Source: Mycobacterium sp. 1081908.1
Lineage (GTDB): Bacteria; Actinomycetota; Actinomycetes; Mycobacteriales; Mycobacteriaceae
Length of the DNA stretch: 35,829 nt
Assembly (NCBI RefSeq): GCF_001673535.1
Contig: NZ_LZLY01000112.1
Span: 1-35,829, forward strand
Reading direction: 5' to 3'
Shown here: piece by piece, positions 9,615 through 18,176 of the stretch
How positions within the stretch are numbered: position 1 is the first letter of the stretch
Layout: each line of letters opens with the position of its first letter
Made by a program: the position numbers and the translations under genes
Notes under the pieces: model-generated
Databases searched by the model: none
Told to the model about the DNA's origin: nothing
What the model saw: only the letters and a program-made list of their open reading frames with translations

Positions 9615-11255
9615 GTGGCCGTGGCCCTGAATATTGCCGACCTTGCCGAGCACGCCATCGACGCTGTGCCTGACCGTGTTGCCCTCATCTGCGGCGGCGA
9701 GAAGCTGACCTACGCCGAGCTGGAGGAGAAGGCCAACCGCTTCGCCCACTACCTGATCGACCAGGGCGTCAAGAAGGACGACAAGGTCGGGCTGTACTGC
9801 CGCAACCGCATCGAGATCGTCATCGCGATGCTCGGCATCGTCAAGGCCGGCGCCATCATCGTCAACGTCAACTACCGCTACGTCGAGGGCGAGTTGCGCT
9901 ACCTGTTCGACAATTCCGACATGGTCGCGCTGGTGCACGAGCGCCAGTACTCCGACCGGGTCGCCAACGTGCTGCCGGACACCCCGAACGTCAAGACGAT
10001 CCTCGTCGTCGAGGACGGCAGCGACAACGACTTCCAGCGTTACGGTGGCGTCGAGTTCTACGCGGCGATAGCGGACAGCTCGCCCGAGCGTGACTTCGGC
10101 CCACGCAGCGCCGACGACATCTACCTGCTCTACACCGGTGGCACCACCGGATTCCCGAAGGGCGTGATGTGGCGTCACGAGGACGTCTACCGGGTGCTGC
10201 TCGGTGGAACCGACTTCGCCACGGGCGAATTCGTCAAGGACGAATACGATCTGGCCAAGGCCGCGGCCGCCAACCCGCCGATGATCAACTATCCGGTTCC
10301 GCCGATGATCCACGGCGCCACCCAGTCGGCCACCTGGAGGTCGCTCTTCTCGGGCCAAACCACCGTGCTGGCACCGGAATTCAACGCCGACGAGGTGTGG
10401 CGCACGATCCACGATCACAAGGTGAACATGCTGTTCTTCACCGGTGACGCGATGGCCCGGCCGTTGCTCGATGCGCTCGACAGGCAAAACGACTACGACC
10501 TGTCGTCGCTGTTCATGCTGGGCAGCACCGCGGCGTTGTTCTCGCCGAGCATCAAGGAGCGCCTGCTCGAGCTGCTGCCCAACCGGGTCATCACCGACTC
10601 GATCGGCTCCTCGGAAACCGGCTTCGGCGGCACCAGCATCGTCGCCAAAGACGCCCCGCACAGCGGTGGGCCCCGCGTGACCATCGACCACCGCACCGTG
10701 GTGCTCGACGAGGACGGCAACGAGGTGAAGCCCGGGTCGGGCGTGCGCGGTTTCATCGCCAAGAAGGGCAACATCCCGGTCGGCTACTACAAGGACGAGA
10801 AGAAGACGGCCGAAACGTTCAGGACCATCAACGGCGTTCGCTATGCCATCCCCGGGGACTGGGCCTTGGTAGAGGAGGACGGCACGGTCACGATGCTGGG
10901 CCGCGGCTCGGTGTCGATCAACAGCGGCGGCGAGAAGATCTACCCTGAGGAGGTCGAGGCCGCGCTCAAGGGCCACCCCGACGTCTTCGACGCCCTGGTG
11001 GTCGGCGTGCCCGACCCTCGCTACGGGCAGCACGTGGCCGCCGTCGTGCAGGCGCGGCCCGGGGCGCGGCCCTCGCTGGCCGAGCTGGACAGCTTCGTGC
11101 GCTCCGAGATCGCGGGATACAAAGTGCCGCGCAGCCTTTGGCTCGTCGACGAGGTCAAGCGTTCGCCCGCAGGCAAACCCGACTACCGCTGGGCCAAGGA
11201 GCAGACCGAGGCGCGCCCGGCCGACGAAGTGCATGCGAGCCACGTAACAACCTGA
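9615..11255 (+). CDS. fadD19: Steroid-26-oyl-CoA ligase FadD19
   Basis: A 546-residue acyl-CoA synthetase near-identical in large blocks to M. tuberculosis FadD19, the ligase needed for C-24-branched sterol side chains in Rhodococcus. The AMP-binding P-loop is [11 protein letters not shown] (173-183). The hinge/C-terminal region includes [20 protein letters not shown], and the catalytic lysine lies in SPAGKPDY near residue 521. Two starts are possible: GTG 9615 (used here) and GTG 9621. The KstR box ends at 9609 and a TAATTT -10 candidate covers 9608-9613; transcription 7-8 nt downstream would put the 5' end at 9620-9621, favouring a leaderless message at 9621. No ribosome-binding site is present for either. 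Confidence 0.95.
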   Translation: MAVALNIADLAEHAIDAVPDRVALICGGEKLTYAELEEKANRFAHYLIDQGVKKDDKVGLYCRNRIEIVIAMLGIVKAGAIIVNVNYRYVEGELRYLFDNSDMVALVHERQYSDRVANVLPDTPNVKTILVVEDGSDNDFQRYGGVEFYAAIADSSPERDFGPRSADDIYLLYTGGTTGFPKGVMWRHEDVYRVLLGGTDFATGEFVKDEYDLAKAAAANPPMINYPVPPMIHGATQSATWRSLFSGQTTVLAPEFNADEVWRTIHDHKVNMLFFTGDAMARPLLDALDRQNDYDLSSLFMLGSTAALFSPSIKERLLELLPNRVITDSIGSSETGFGGTSIVAKDAPHSGGPRVTIDHRTVVLDEDGNEVKPGSGVRGFIAKKGNIPVGYYKDEKKTAETFRTINGVRYAIPGDWALVEEDGTVTMLGRGSVSINSGGEKIYPEEVEAALKGHPDVFDALVVGVPDPRYGQHVAAVVQARPGARPSLAELDSFVRSEIAGYKVPRSLWLVDEVKRSPAGKPDYRWAKEQTEARPADEVHASHVTT

Positions 11256-11272
11256 TCGGCTCCTAGCGGCGC

Positions 11273-11292
11273 GACCCACGTCGCGGTGGGTC
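11273..11292. terminator. Hairpin after fadD19
   Basis: GACCCAC and GTGGGTC form a perfect 7-bp stem around a 6-nt loop (GTCGCG), 17 bp after the fadD19 stop and just before the promoter of the next gene. No U-tract follows. A terminator for fadD19 is the simplest reading. Confidence 0.5.
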
Positions 11293-11307
11293 TAGAGTCG
11301 AAGCGCG

Positions 11308-12132
11308 ATGACGATCGACGTGTGGATGCAGCATCCGACGCAGCGGTTTCTGCGCAGCGACATGCTTGCCTCGCTGCGGCGCTGGACCGGGGGATCGATC
11401 CCCGAGACCGACATCCCGATCGACGCGACACTCGCCGCGATGGACGCCGCTGGCGTCGACTTCGGCCTGCTGAGCGCGTGGCGCGGCCCTAATAACCAGG
11501 ACCTGGTTTCCAACGACGAGGTCGCCGAATGGATCGGGCAACACCCGACGCGGTTTGCCGGTCTGGCCACCGTCGACCTCGATCGCCCGATGGCGGCGGT
11601 CCGCGAGCTGCGGCGCCGCGTGAAGGAGGGATTCGTGGGCCTGCGGGTGGTGCCGTGGCTGTGGGACGCACCGCCCACCGACCGCCGCTACTACCCGCTG
11701 TTCGCCGAATGCGTCGAGTCCGGCGTGCCGTTCTGCACGCAGGTCGGGCACACCGGCCCGCTGCGGCCGTCGGAGACCGGGCGCCCGATTCCCTACATCG
11801 ACCAGGTGGCCCTGGACTTTCCCGAGCTGGTCATCGTGTGCGGGCACGTCGGCTACCCGTGGACCGAGGAGATGGTCGCCGTCGCCCGCAAGCACGAGAA
11901 CGTCTACATCGACACCTCGGCCTACACCATCAAACGGCTGCCCGAGGAGCTCATACGTTTCATCAAAACCGGCACCGGGCAACGCAAAGTCTTGTTCGGC
12001 ACCAACTACCCGATGATCATCCACACGCACGCCCTGGCGGGGCTGGATGAGCTCGGGCTCGCCGATGATGCCCGCCGAGACTTCTTGCGCGGCAACGCGG
12101 AACGCGTTTTCAGACTGGAGGCGAGCAGATGA
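11308..12132 (+). CDS. Amidohydrolase-2-fold protein with altered metal site (Rv3510c-like)
   Basis: A 274-residue TIM-barrel protein of the amidohydrolase-2 family, which includes metal-dependent hydrolases and decarboxylases. The usual N-terminal DxHxH metal motif reads DVWMQ, and the terminal FGTD motif reads FGTN (N233). Internal histidines H148 (QVGHTG) and H180 (CGHVGYPW) remain. Loss of both N-terminal His ligands and the final Asp suggests a different metal site or no metal. A TAGAGT hexamer at 11293-11298 ends 9 nt before the ATG, so a leaderless or very short-leader transcript is likely. The stop overlaps the ilvX start (ATGA), linking the two proteins. Function unknown. Confidence 0.85.
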   Translation: MTIDVWMQHPTQRFLRSDMLASLRRWTGGSIPETDIPIDATLAAMDAAGVDFGLLSAWRGPNNQDLVSNDEVAEWIGQHPTRFAGLATVDLDRPMAAVRELRRRVKEGFVGLRVVPWLWDAPPTDRRYYPLFAECVESGVPFCTQVGHTGPLRPSETGRPIPYIDQVALDFPELVIVCGHVGYPWTEEMVAVARKHENVYIDTSAYTIKRLPEELIRFIKTGTGQRKVLFGTNYPMIIHTHALAGLDELGLADDARRDFLRGNAERVFRLEASR

Positions 12133-13679
12133 ACGGCGCGCAGGCCCTGATCAACACCCTGGTCGACGGCGGCGTCGACGTGTGCTTCGCCAACCCGGGC
12201 ACCTCGGAGATGCACTTCGTGGCCGCGCTCGACACCGTCCCCCAAATGCGGGGCGTGCTGGCCCTTTTCGAGGGCGTGGCCACCGGCGCGGCCGACGGCT
12301 ACGCGCGCATCGCCGGGCGGCCCGCCGCGGTATTGCTGCATTTGGGCCCCGGACTGGGTAACGGCCTCGCCAACCTGCACAACGCGCGGCGCGCCCGAGT
12401 GCCCATGGTGGTGGTCGTCGGCGACCACGCCACCTATCACAAAAAGTACGACGCCCCACTGGAATCCGACATCGATGCTCTGGCGGGCACCGTTTCGGGA
12501 TGGGTGCGCCGCACCCAGCAGAGCGCCGACGTCGCGTCCGATACCGCCGAGGCGATCGCCGCCAGCCGGTCCGGCTCGCAGGTCTCCACCCTGATCCTGC
12601 CCGCCGACGCGTCCTGGTCCGACGGCGCGCAACCCGCCCGGACACCGCCGGCCGAGCCGCCGCGACCCGATCCCGCCCTGGCGTCCGAGGTGCTCGAGGT
12701 GTTGCGTTCGGGAGAGCCCGCGGTGCTCATGATCGGCGGCGACGCCACCCGAGGCCCCGGGCTGGCCGCCGCGGCGCGCATCGCCCAGGCGACCGGGGCC
12801 CGGTTGTTGTGCGAGACGTTCCCGACCCGGCTGGAGCGCGGCGCGGGCGTCCCCGCCGTCGAGCGGCTGGCGTATTTCGCCGAGGCGGCCACCGCCCAGC
12901 TCAACGGCGCGAAGCATCTGGTGCTGGCGGGCGCCAAGTCGCCGGTTTCCTTCTTCGCGTATCCGGGCATGCCGAGCGACCTGGTACCGGCCGGCTGCCA
13001 GGTGCACCTGCTCGCCGAATACAACTGCGCCGCAACCGCTTTGGTCGCGTTGGCCGACCAGGTGGCCCCCGGCACGGTCGCACCGCAAGCGCCGGCCTCG
13101 CGCCCGCAGCTGCCGACGGGTGCGCTGACGTCCGCGTCGGCGGCCGACGTGATCGGGGCGCTCCTGCCGGAAGGGGCGATCGTCGTCGACGAGTCGAACA
13201 CGTCGGGCCTCATGCTGGAGCGGGCCACGGCCGGTGCGCCGGCCCATGATTGGCTGACCCTGACCGGCGGCGCGATCGGCTACGGCATTCCCGCCGCGGT
13301 GGGGGCCGCGGTGGCCGCACCCGATCGTCCGGTGCTGTGCCTGGAGTCCGACGGGTCGTCGATGTACACGATCTCCGGATTGTGGACGCAGGCGCGGGAA
13401 AACCTCAACGTGACCACGGTGCTCTACGACAACAGCGCGTACGACATCTTGCGCATCGAGCTGGGCCGCGTCGGGGCCGGGTCGTCGCCCGGCCCGAAGG
13501 CGCTCGACCTGCTCGACTTATCGTGCCCCACAATGGATTTCGTCAAGATCGCCGAGGGCATGGGGGTTCCCGCGCGGCGCGTCACCACGGCCGAGGAATT
13601 CGCCGATGCCCTGCGCGCGGCCTTCGCCGAACCGGGGCCGCACCTCATCGATGCCGTGGTGCCCTCACTGACGGGCTAG
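12129..13679 (+). CDS. ilvX: ThDP-dependent enzyme, acetolactate synthase-like IlvX
   Basis: A 516-residue thiamine-diphosphate enzyme corresponding to Rv3509c. The N-terminal Pyr domain carries the catalytic glutamate E48 (LFEGVATGAADGYAR). The C-terminal PP domain has the cofactor-metal pair D408 (ESDGSSMYT) and N435 (YDNSAYDIL), spaced 27 residues apart as usual. The opening VCFANPGTSEMHF recalls benzoylformate decarboxylase-like members more than biosynthetic acetolactate synthase. It is therefore likely a decarboxylase or lyase of a 2-keto or 2-hydroxyacyl compound, not a branched-chain amino-acid enzyme. It is coupled to the amidohydrolase-fold gene by ATGA and ends 4 bp from the convergent PE_PGRS stop. 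Confidence 0.9.
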   Translation: MNGAQALINTLVDGGVDVCFANPGTSEMHFVAALDTVPQMRGVLALFEGVATGAADGYARIAGRPAAVLLHLGPGLGNGLANLHNARRARVPMVVVVGDHATYHKKYDAPLESDIDALAGTVSGWVRRTQQSADVASDTAEAIAASRSGSQVSTLILPADASWSDGAQPARTPPAEPPRPDPALASEVLEVLRSGEPAVLMIGGDATRGPGLAAAARIAQATGARLLCETFPTRLERGAGVPAVERLAYFAEAATAQLNGAKHLVLAGAKSPVSFFAYPGMPSDLVPAGCQVHLLAEYNCAATALVALADQVAPGTVAPQAPASRPQLPTGALTSASAADVIGALLPEGAIVVDESNTSGLMLERATAGAPAHDWLTLTGGAIGYGIPAAVGAAVAAPDRPVLCLESDGSSMYTISGLWTQARENLNVTTVLYDNSAYDILRIELGRVGAGSSPGPKALDLLDLSCPTMDFVKIAEGMGVPARRVTTAEEFADALRAAFAEPGPHLIDAVVPSLTG

Positions 13680-13683
13680 CGCC

Positions 13684-16600
13684 TCAGGCATCAAAGATTG
13701 TCGTCCCGAGACCGCTGGGGCTTTCCGAGATGTAGACCGGTCCCAGCTCGAAGGGGATGTTCCCGGTGTTCATCACGCTGCCGGTGACCGTGAGGGGAGT
13801 CGCGGCGGTGGTCGTGTAGCTGTACAGCAGCTGGCCCGCGCTGGTCTGGACCGTGATGACCGTTCCCACCGGCACGGTTCCGGACGTCTGACCGGTGCCG
13901 AGAAGGGATGCCGGGATCGATCCGAAGTTGTCGCCGGAATCGATTAGCAACGAGGGAACGACCGTGGACGTCGTCGCGCCCCCCGGGGGCGTGACCTGTA
14001 CGTCCAAGTTGGCGACGGTCGGCGACCCGGTGATGGAGACGGTGCCGGGCAACTGGTTGGGGCCGAACACCAGCTGGTTGAGGGGCTGATTGAACAGCGC
14101 ACCCTGGTCGAGGGTGCCGGGCAACGCCGTGATCACGGTGCTGGTGCCCGGGCCCCCGGCGTTCGGCCCGATGCCCAGAACACCGACGACCCCGGTGCCC
14201 GCCCAGTAGTTGGCGAAGCTTGTCGCGTTGGTGCCGGTGAGGATGTCGACGGCGGTCGGCGCGGTGACGGCGCTGACGGATCCGTTCGCCCCCGTCAAGA
14301 ACCCGACGGTTTCGTCGGAGGTCGTGTAGCTGACCGTCACCGATGAGCCCGGCCCCGAATACGAAACCGAACCCGTCGCGACGGAGGGGCCGGGGTTGGG
14401 GACGTACTGCCCCTCGATCACCAGACCGCTGGATCCGGTGTCGACCAAAACGGGCGCCGGCGGCCCGCCGTTTACCGAGACATACACGATCGGGAAACGG
14501 CCTCGAGACAACGTCAGCGCGATGGCTTGGTTTTGCGAGATCGGGGTTCCGTTGCTGCCGGCGCTGTTGCCGGGGCCGCTGCCGGCTCCGCCGTTGCCGC
14601 CGGTGCCGTTGGTGCCGGGCGAGCCCACCGTGCCGCCGCTGCCGCCAGTGCCGCCGTTGCCGCCAGTGCCGCCGTTGGCGCCGTTGCCGACGGCGCCGAC
14701 GCTGCCGCCGAACCCGGCCGCACCGCCGGTGCCCGCGGCGCCCGCTTTGGCGCCGTTGCCGCCGGTGCCGCCCTGCCCGCCGTTAACGCCGGTGCCGGCC
14801 AGCGTGGCGGGGCCGCCGTTGCCCGCATTGGCGCCGTCGCCCCCACGCCCGGCGTTGCCGCCGGTGCCGCCGTTGGCGCCCGCCCCGCCGGTTCCGCCGT
14901 TGCCCCCCGCGCCGCCGGCGCCGCCGTTGCCGCCGTTGTCGCCCTGGGCGTTGAAGGTGCCGCCGCTGGCGTCACCGCCGGCGCCGCCGTTCCCGCCCAG
15001 GCCCCCCATGCCGCCGGTCCCGCCAGTGAAACCGCCGCTCCCGTGTCCGCCGGTGCCACCGGAGCCGGCGTCGCCCCCCGTGCCTCCGTTTCCGCCGGTG
15101 CCGACGGGTAGCCGTTCGCTCGCGGGCGCCGATTGGAAGCCGCCGCCGGGCGCGCCGCCCGCGCCGGCCGTGCCCCCGTTGCCGCCGGTGCCGCCGGCGC
15201 CCCCGACGCTGCCGCTGCCGGTGCCTCCGGTTCCGCCGGCGCCGCCATCGCCACCGTCGCCCCCCGGACCGCCGTTGCCGTTAGACCCGAAGAAGCCGTG
15301 CTGCGGGGCTGTCGACGTCGGTCGTTGGCTGGCCGCGCCGCCTTGACCGCCCTGGCCGCCCTTGCCGCCACTGCCCCCGGCGAAGCCGGAGTTGGGGCCC
15401 GCCGCGCCGGTGTCGCCGCCGCCGCCGTCGCCGCCGCTGCCGCCGGCGCCGCCGTTGCCGCCGCTGCCGAAGAAGGTGTTGTTGTTTTCGGCGGCCTGCA
15501 GGCTGGCGCTCTGGCCGGGTTCGCCTCCAGCGCCGCCGCTGCCGCCGTCGCCGCCGGCGCCGCCGTTGCCGCCGCCGGAGTCGATGCCCGCCCCGCCGCC
15601 GGTGCCTTGACCGCCGTCGCCGCCGTTGCCGCCGTTGCCGCCACTGCCCCCGGCGGTGCCGCCGGTACCCGGATTGCCGCCGGTTCCGCCCGCGCCGGCA
15701 GCGCCGCCGTTGCCGCCGTTGCCGCCGTTGCCGCTGCCCACGGCCGTGCCGCCGTCACCGCCGTTGCCCCCGTTGCCGCCGTTGCCGGCGGCGCCGCCGT
15801 TGGCCGAGCTTCCGCCGTTGCCGCCGTCGCCGCCGGTACCACCCGCGCCCCCTTGGCCGCCCGCACCGGCGGTGCCCGCACCACCGGCGCCGGTGCCGGC
15901 CTGCCCGCCGGTACCGCCGTCGCCGCCGGTGCCGCCCCGCCCGCCGACGCCGCCAACCTGCCCGGGATTGGCGGTGTTGTCGGTGCCGGCGCCGCCCTGG
16001 CCGCCCCCGCCGCCGATCCCGCCCGTGCCGCCGGTGCCGCCGATACCCTGGTGGCCGCCGGCGCCGGATCCGGGGTTGCCGCCCTGGCCGCCCTGGCCGC
16101 CTTGACCGCCCTGGCCGCCTTGGCCGCCTTGGACGCCGGGCGCGGCCACGGTGGTGTTTTCGGCGCCCGCACCGCCGGTGCCGCCCTGGCCGCCCTGCCC
16201 ACCATTGCCGGCGGCGCCCGCGGCCCCCTGGGTCAAGCCCGCGCCACCGACCCCGGCGGCCCCGCCGGTTCCGCCGCCGCCTCCGGTTCCGCCGATGCCG
16301 GCCGCGACGCTTTGGGTGCCTGCGGTGCCGGTTCCGCCGGTTCCGCCCGTGCCACCAAACCCGCCGGTGCCGCCCTGCCCGCCGACACCCTGCTGGCCCC
16401 CGGTGCCGGGGCCGGCCGCTCCGCCGGCGCCGCCCGTGCCGCCGTCGCCGCCCGTCGCGCCCGGACCACCCTGCCCGCCGCCGGGCGCGCCGAGGCTACC
16501 CTGCGCGCCTTGGCCGCCCGTGCCGCCGCTGCCGCCGTTCCCGCCGTTTCCGGCGCTGCCCGCGGCCCCCGGCGCCGAGCCCGCGCCCCCCACACCGGCC

Positions 16601-17358
16601 GCGCCGCCGACGCCGCCGTTGCCACCCGTAAATCCGATTTGGCCGGCCGCGCCGGTTCCGCCGATGCCGCCGGTGCCGCCGACCCCGCCGTTGCCACCGT
16701 TCCCGCCGGGCCCACCGAACGTCCCGCCGTGGCCGCCCGCGCCGCCCGCCCCGCCCGCGCCTCCGGTCTGGCCGATCGCGCCCACGCCGGCGGCGCCGGT
16801 GCCCCCCGTGCCGCCGACTCCTCCGGTGCCGCCGGCGCCGAAGAGCCCGGCGTCACCGCCCCGGCCGCCGGGTCCCCCCGGCATCCCGGGCCCCCCGGTC
16901 ACGCCGGAGCCGCCGTTGCCGCCGTTGCCGAACAGGATCCCGCCCGGGCCGCCCGGCTGCCCGGTCCCCGGCGCCCCGTTGATCCGGTCGCCGATCAGCG
17001 GGCGACCCAAGAGCAGCTGGGTGGGCGCGTTGATCAACCCGAGCAGGTCCTGCTCGACGGTCTGCAATGGCGAGGCGCCGGCCGCCTCGGCCGCCGCATA
17101 CGAATTCGCCGCGCTTGCCAGCGTTCGCGCGAACTGCTCGTGGAACGCCGCCGCTTGCGCAGCCAGCTCCTGATAGCCCCGACCGTGTTCGGCGAACAGC
17201 GCCGCGATGGCCGTCGACACCTCGTCGGCCGCGGCGCTCGCCATGTTCGTAGTCTGGGCGGCCGCGGCCGCGTTTCCGCTGGCCAGGGCCGCGCCGACGC
17301 CATCGACACTCGCAGCCACCGAGCCGACCAGCTCGGGTGAAACGAGCACATACGTCAT
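13684..17358 (-). CDS. PE_PGRS protein with C-terminal pepsin-like aspartic protease domain
   Basis: A 1224-residue protein. Residues 1-95 are a PE domain with the export signature Y87-A-A-A-E91, followed by a [14 protein letters not shown] linker. A PGRS region of more than 800 residues of Gly-Gly-X repeats follows, then a compact domain from about residue 950. That domain carries two aspartic-protease motifs, VDTGSSG (D973) and LLIDSG (D1140), as in PE_PGRS35/PecA and PE_PGRS16. PecA-type enzymes cleave ESX-5 substrates at the cell surface. The ATG at 17358 has GAGG eight nt upstream; an ATG seven codons earlier is less PE-like. Non-glycine patches interrupt the PGRS (for example [10 protein letters not shown]). 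The repeat region is prone to assembly error. Confidence 0.93.
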   Translation of the reverse strand: MTYVLVSPELVGSVAASVDGVGAALASGNAAAAAQTTNMASAAADEVSTAIAALFAEHGRGYQELAAQAAAFHEQFARTLASAANSYAAAEAAGASPLQTVEQDLLGLINAPTQLLLGRPLIGDRINGAPGTGQPGGPGGILFGNGGNGGSGVTGGPGMPGGPGGRGGDAGLFGAGGTGGVGGTGGTGAAGVGAIGQTGGAGGAGGAGGHGGTFGGPGGNGGNGGVGGTGGIGGTGAAGQIGFTGGNGGVGGAAGVGGAGSAPGAAGSAGNGGNGGSGGTGGQGAQGSLGAPGGGQGGPGATGGDGGTGGAGGAAGPGTGGQQGVGGQGGTGGFGGTGGTGGTGTAGTQSVAAGIGGTGGGGGTGGAAGVGGAGLTQGAAGAAGNGGQGGQGGTGGAGAENTTVAAPGVQGGQGGQGGQGGQGGQGGNPGSGAGGHQGIGGTGGTGGIGGGGGQGGAGTDNTANPGQVGGVGGRGGTGGDGGTGGQAGTGAGGAGTAGAGGQGGAGGTGGDGGNGGSSANGGAAGNGGNGGNGGDGGTAVGSGNGGNGGNGGAAGAGGTGGNPGTGGTAGGSGGNGGNGGDGGQGTGGGAGIDSGGGNGGAGGDGGSGGAGGEPGQSASLQAAENNNTFFGSGGNGGAGGSGGDGGGGDTGAAGPNSGFAGGSGGKGGQGGQGGAASQRPTSTAPQHGFFGSNGNGGPGGDGGDGGAGGTGGTGSGSVGGAGGTGGNGGTAGAGGAPGGGFQSAPASERLPVGTGGNGGTGGDAGSGGTGGHGSGGFTGGTGGMGGLGGNGGAGGDASGGTFNAQGDNGGNGGAGGAGGNGGTGGAGANGGTGGNAGRGGDGANAGNGGPATLAGTGVNGGQGGTGGNGAKAGAAGTGGAAGFGGSVGAVGNGANGGTGGNGGTGGSGGTVGSPGTNGTGGNGGAGSGPGNSAGSNGTPISQNQAIALTLSRGRFPIVYVSVNGGPPAPVLVDTGSSGLVIEGQYVPNPGPSVATGSVSYSGPGSSVTVSYTTSDETVGFLTGANGSVSAVTAPTAVDILTGTNATSFANYWAGTGVVGVLGIGPNAGGPGTSTVITALPGTLDQGALFNQPLNQLVFGPNQLPGTVSITGSPTVANLDVQVTPPGGATTSTVVPSLLIDSGDNFGSIPASLLGTGQTSGTVPVGTVITVQTSAGQLLYSYTTTAATPLTVTGSVMNTGNIPFELGPVYISESPSGLGTTIFDA

Positions 17359-17391
17359 CTGGGACCTCGCCGTCGGCAACCGGCCCTGAGC

Positions 17392-17403
17392 GTATCGCGA
17401 TAC
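17392..17403. promoter_or_regulatory. 12-bp palindrome upstream of the protease PE_PGRS gene
   Basis: GTATCGCGATAC is a perfect palindrome 34 bp before the PE_PGRS start codon. The 7-mer GCGATAC within it recurs at 17436-17442. Such a layout can be an operator for an unidentified regulator; it does not match KstR. Confidence 0.35.
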
Positions 17404-17456
17404 TTACCGCGAACGGCCATTTCCACCGAAATGCGGCGATACGCCAAAATCGTCGT

Positions 17457-18176
17457 TTAGCAGTCGAATTGGGCGATGACCGGAAGGTGCGCGACGAGCC
17501 AATCCGTCATCGCATCGACGACCTCGACACCGGCCTCGAACGCGTGGGCCTGGGCCGCAATCGCCACCCCCACGTGCCCGGAATCCGTTGGCACGATGCC
17601 GAATTGCCGGACCAGGTAGTCGCCGCGCACTCCGGGGCCCCAACCCCCCTTGGCGGCAACGCCTTTGGCGGCCAACCCCCACCGCTGGGCGGGGGTGAGG
17701 CGGCACATCAGGTCGATGACGGCGGACGCGTCCGCGATGCCCGGAAGCTGGGCGGCGAACCGCGCCTGCCGACGCAACGTCCAGTCCGTCTGCCCAAATG
17801 CGGTGTAGCCGCGGCGAAGCCGTCGCGATTCGACCACGGTGTCCGGGTCGCCGCATTCGCCGACTATGGCCTGTACCCGCCCCGCGGCTTGCGCCGGGTC
17901 GCCCAGCTGGGACCACAATTGATCGGACGCGTGGTTATCGGATTCGGTGATGGCCTTGACGACCAGGTCCCGCGCGCGGCCCGGATCGCCACGCAGGGCC
18001 GCAATCGCCAATGGCACCTTGATCGTTGACCATGCGACACCGGACGACCATCGGCCCATCGAATACACCTCGGCAACGTCCGGGCGGGCGACCGCGATGC
18101 CGATGGTCGCCGGCACCTTGGCGGCCAGCTTCTCGAAGCTCGCTTCGATCGCGGGCGCTACCGGCGAATCGTCCAC
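17457..18176 (-). CDS. Class A beta-lactamase-fold serine hydrolase
   Basis: A 239-residue protein with the three active-site motifs of the serine beta-lactamase/DD-peptidase fold: S50-T-I-K53, S79-D-N81 and K176-G-G. The spacing is tighter than in secreted beta-lactamases. No signal peptide, lipobox or membrane segment is seen, so it appears cytosolic, where a thioesterase or esterase role is as likely as lactam hydrolysis. The GTG at 18176 lies within the end of fadD17 (19-nt overlap), so it is translated from the fadE26-fadE27-fadD17 mRNA. I do not recall it in the M. tuberculosis locus. No good ribosome-binding site is seen, consistent with coupling. Confidence 0.82.
   Translation of the reverse strand: MDDSPVAPAIEASFEKLAAKVPATIGIAVARPDVAEVYSMGRWSSGVAWSTIKVPLAIAALRGDPGRARDLVVKAITESDNHASDQLWSQLGDPAQAAGRVQAIVGECGDPDTVVESRRLRRGYTAFGQTDWTLRRQARFAAQLPGIADASAVIDLMCRLTPAQRWGLAAKGVAAKGGWGPGVRGDYLVRQFGIVPTDSGHVGVAIAAQAHAFEAGVEVVDAMTDWLVAHLPVIAQFDC

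Noticed and set aside
9588..11279. 563-codon minus-strand frame opposite fadD19
   Set aside because: Shadow of fadD19 caused by GC-rich third positions; composition is Arg/Val/Asp-rich with no family signature.
14540..16990. CRISPR-like or minisatellite array
   Set aside because: The periodicity is codon-level Gly-Gly-X coding in a PE_PGRS gene, without constant repeats or unique spacers.
14343..17340. Long plus-strand proline/alanine-rich reading frames
   Set aside because: They are the antisense of the PGRS glycine repeats on the minus strand; GGC/GCC periodicity keeps all frames open. The same applies at 37-740 and 34665-35634.
17457..18176. Secreted antibiotic-resistance beta-lactamase
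   Set aside because: Motifs fit the fold, but there is no signal peptide, and overlap with fadD17 argues for an intracellular metabolic role.
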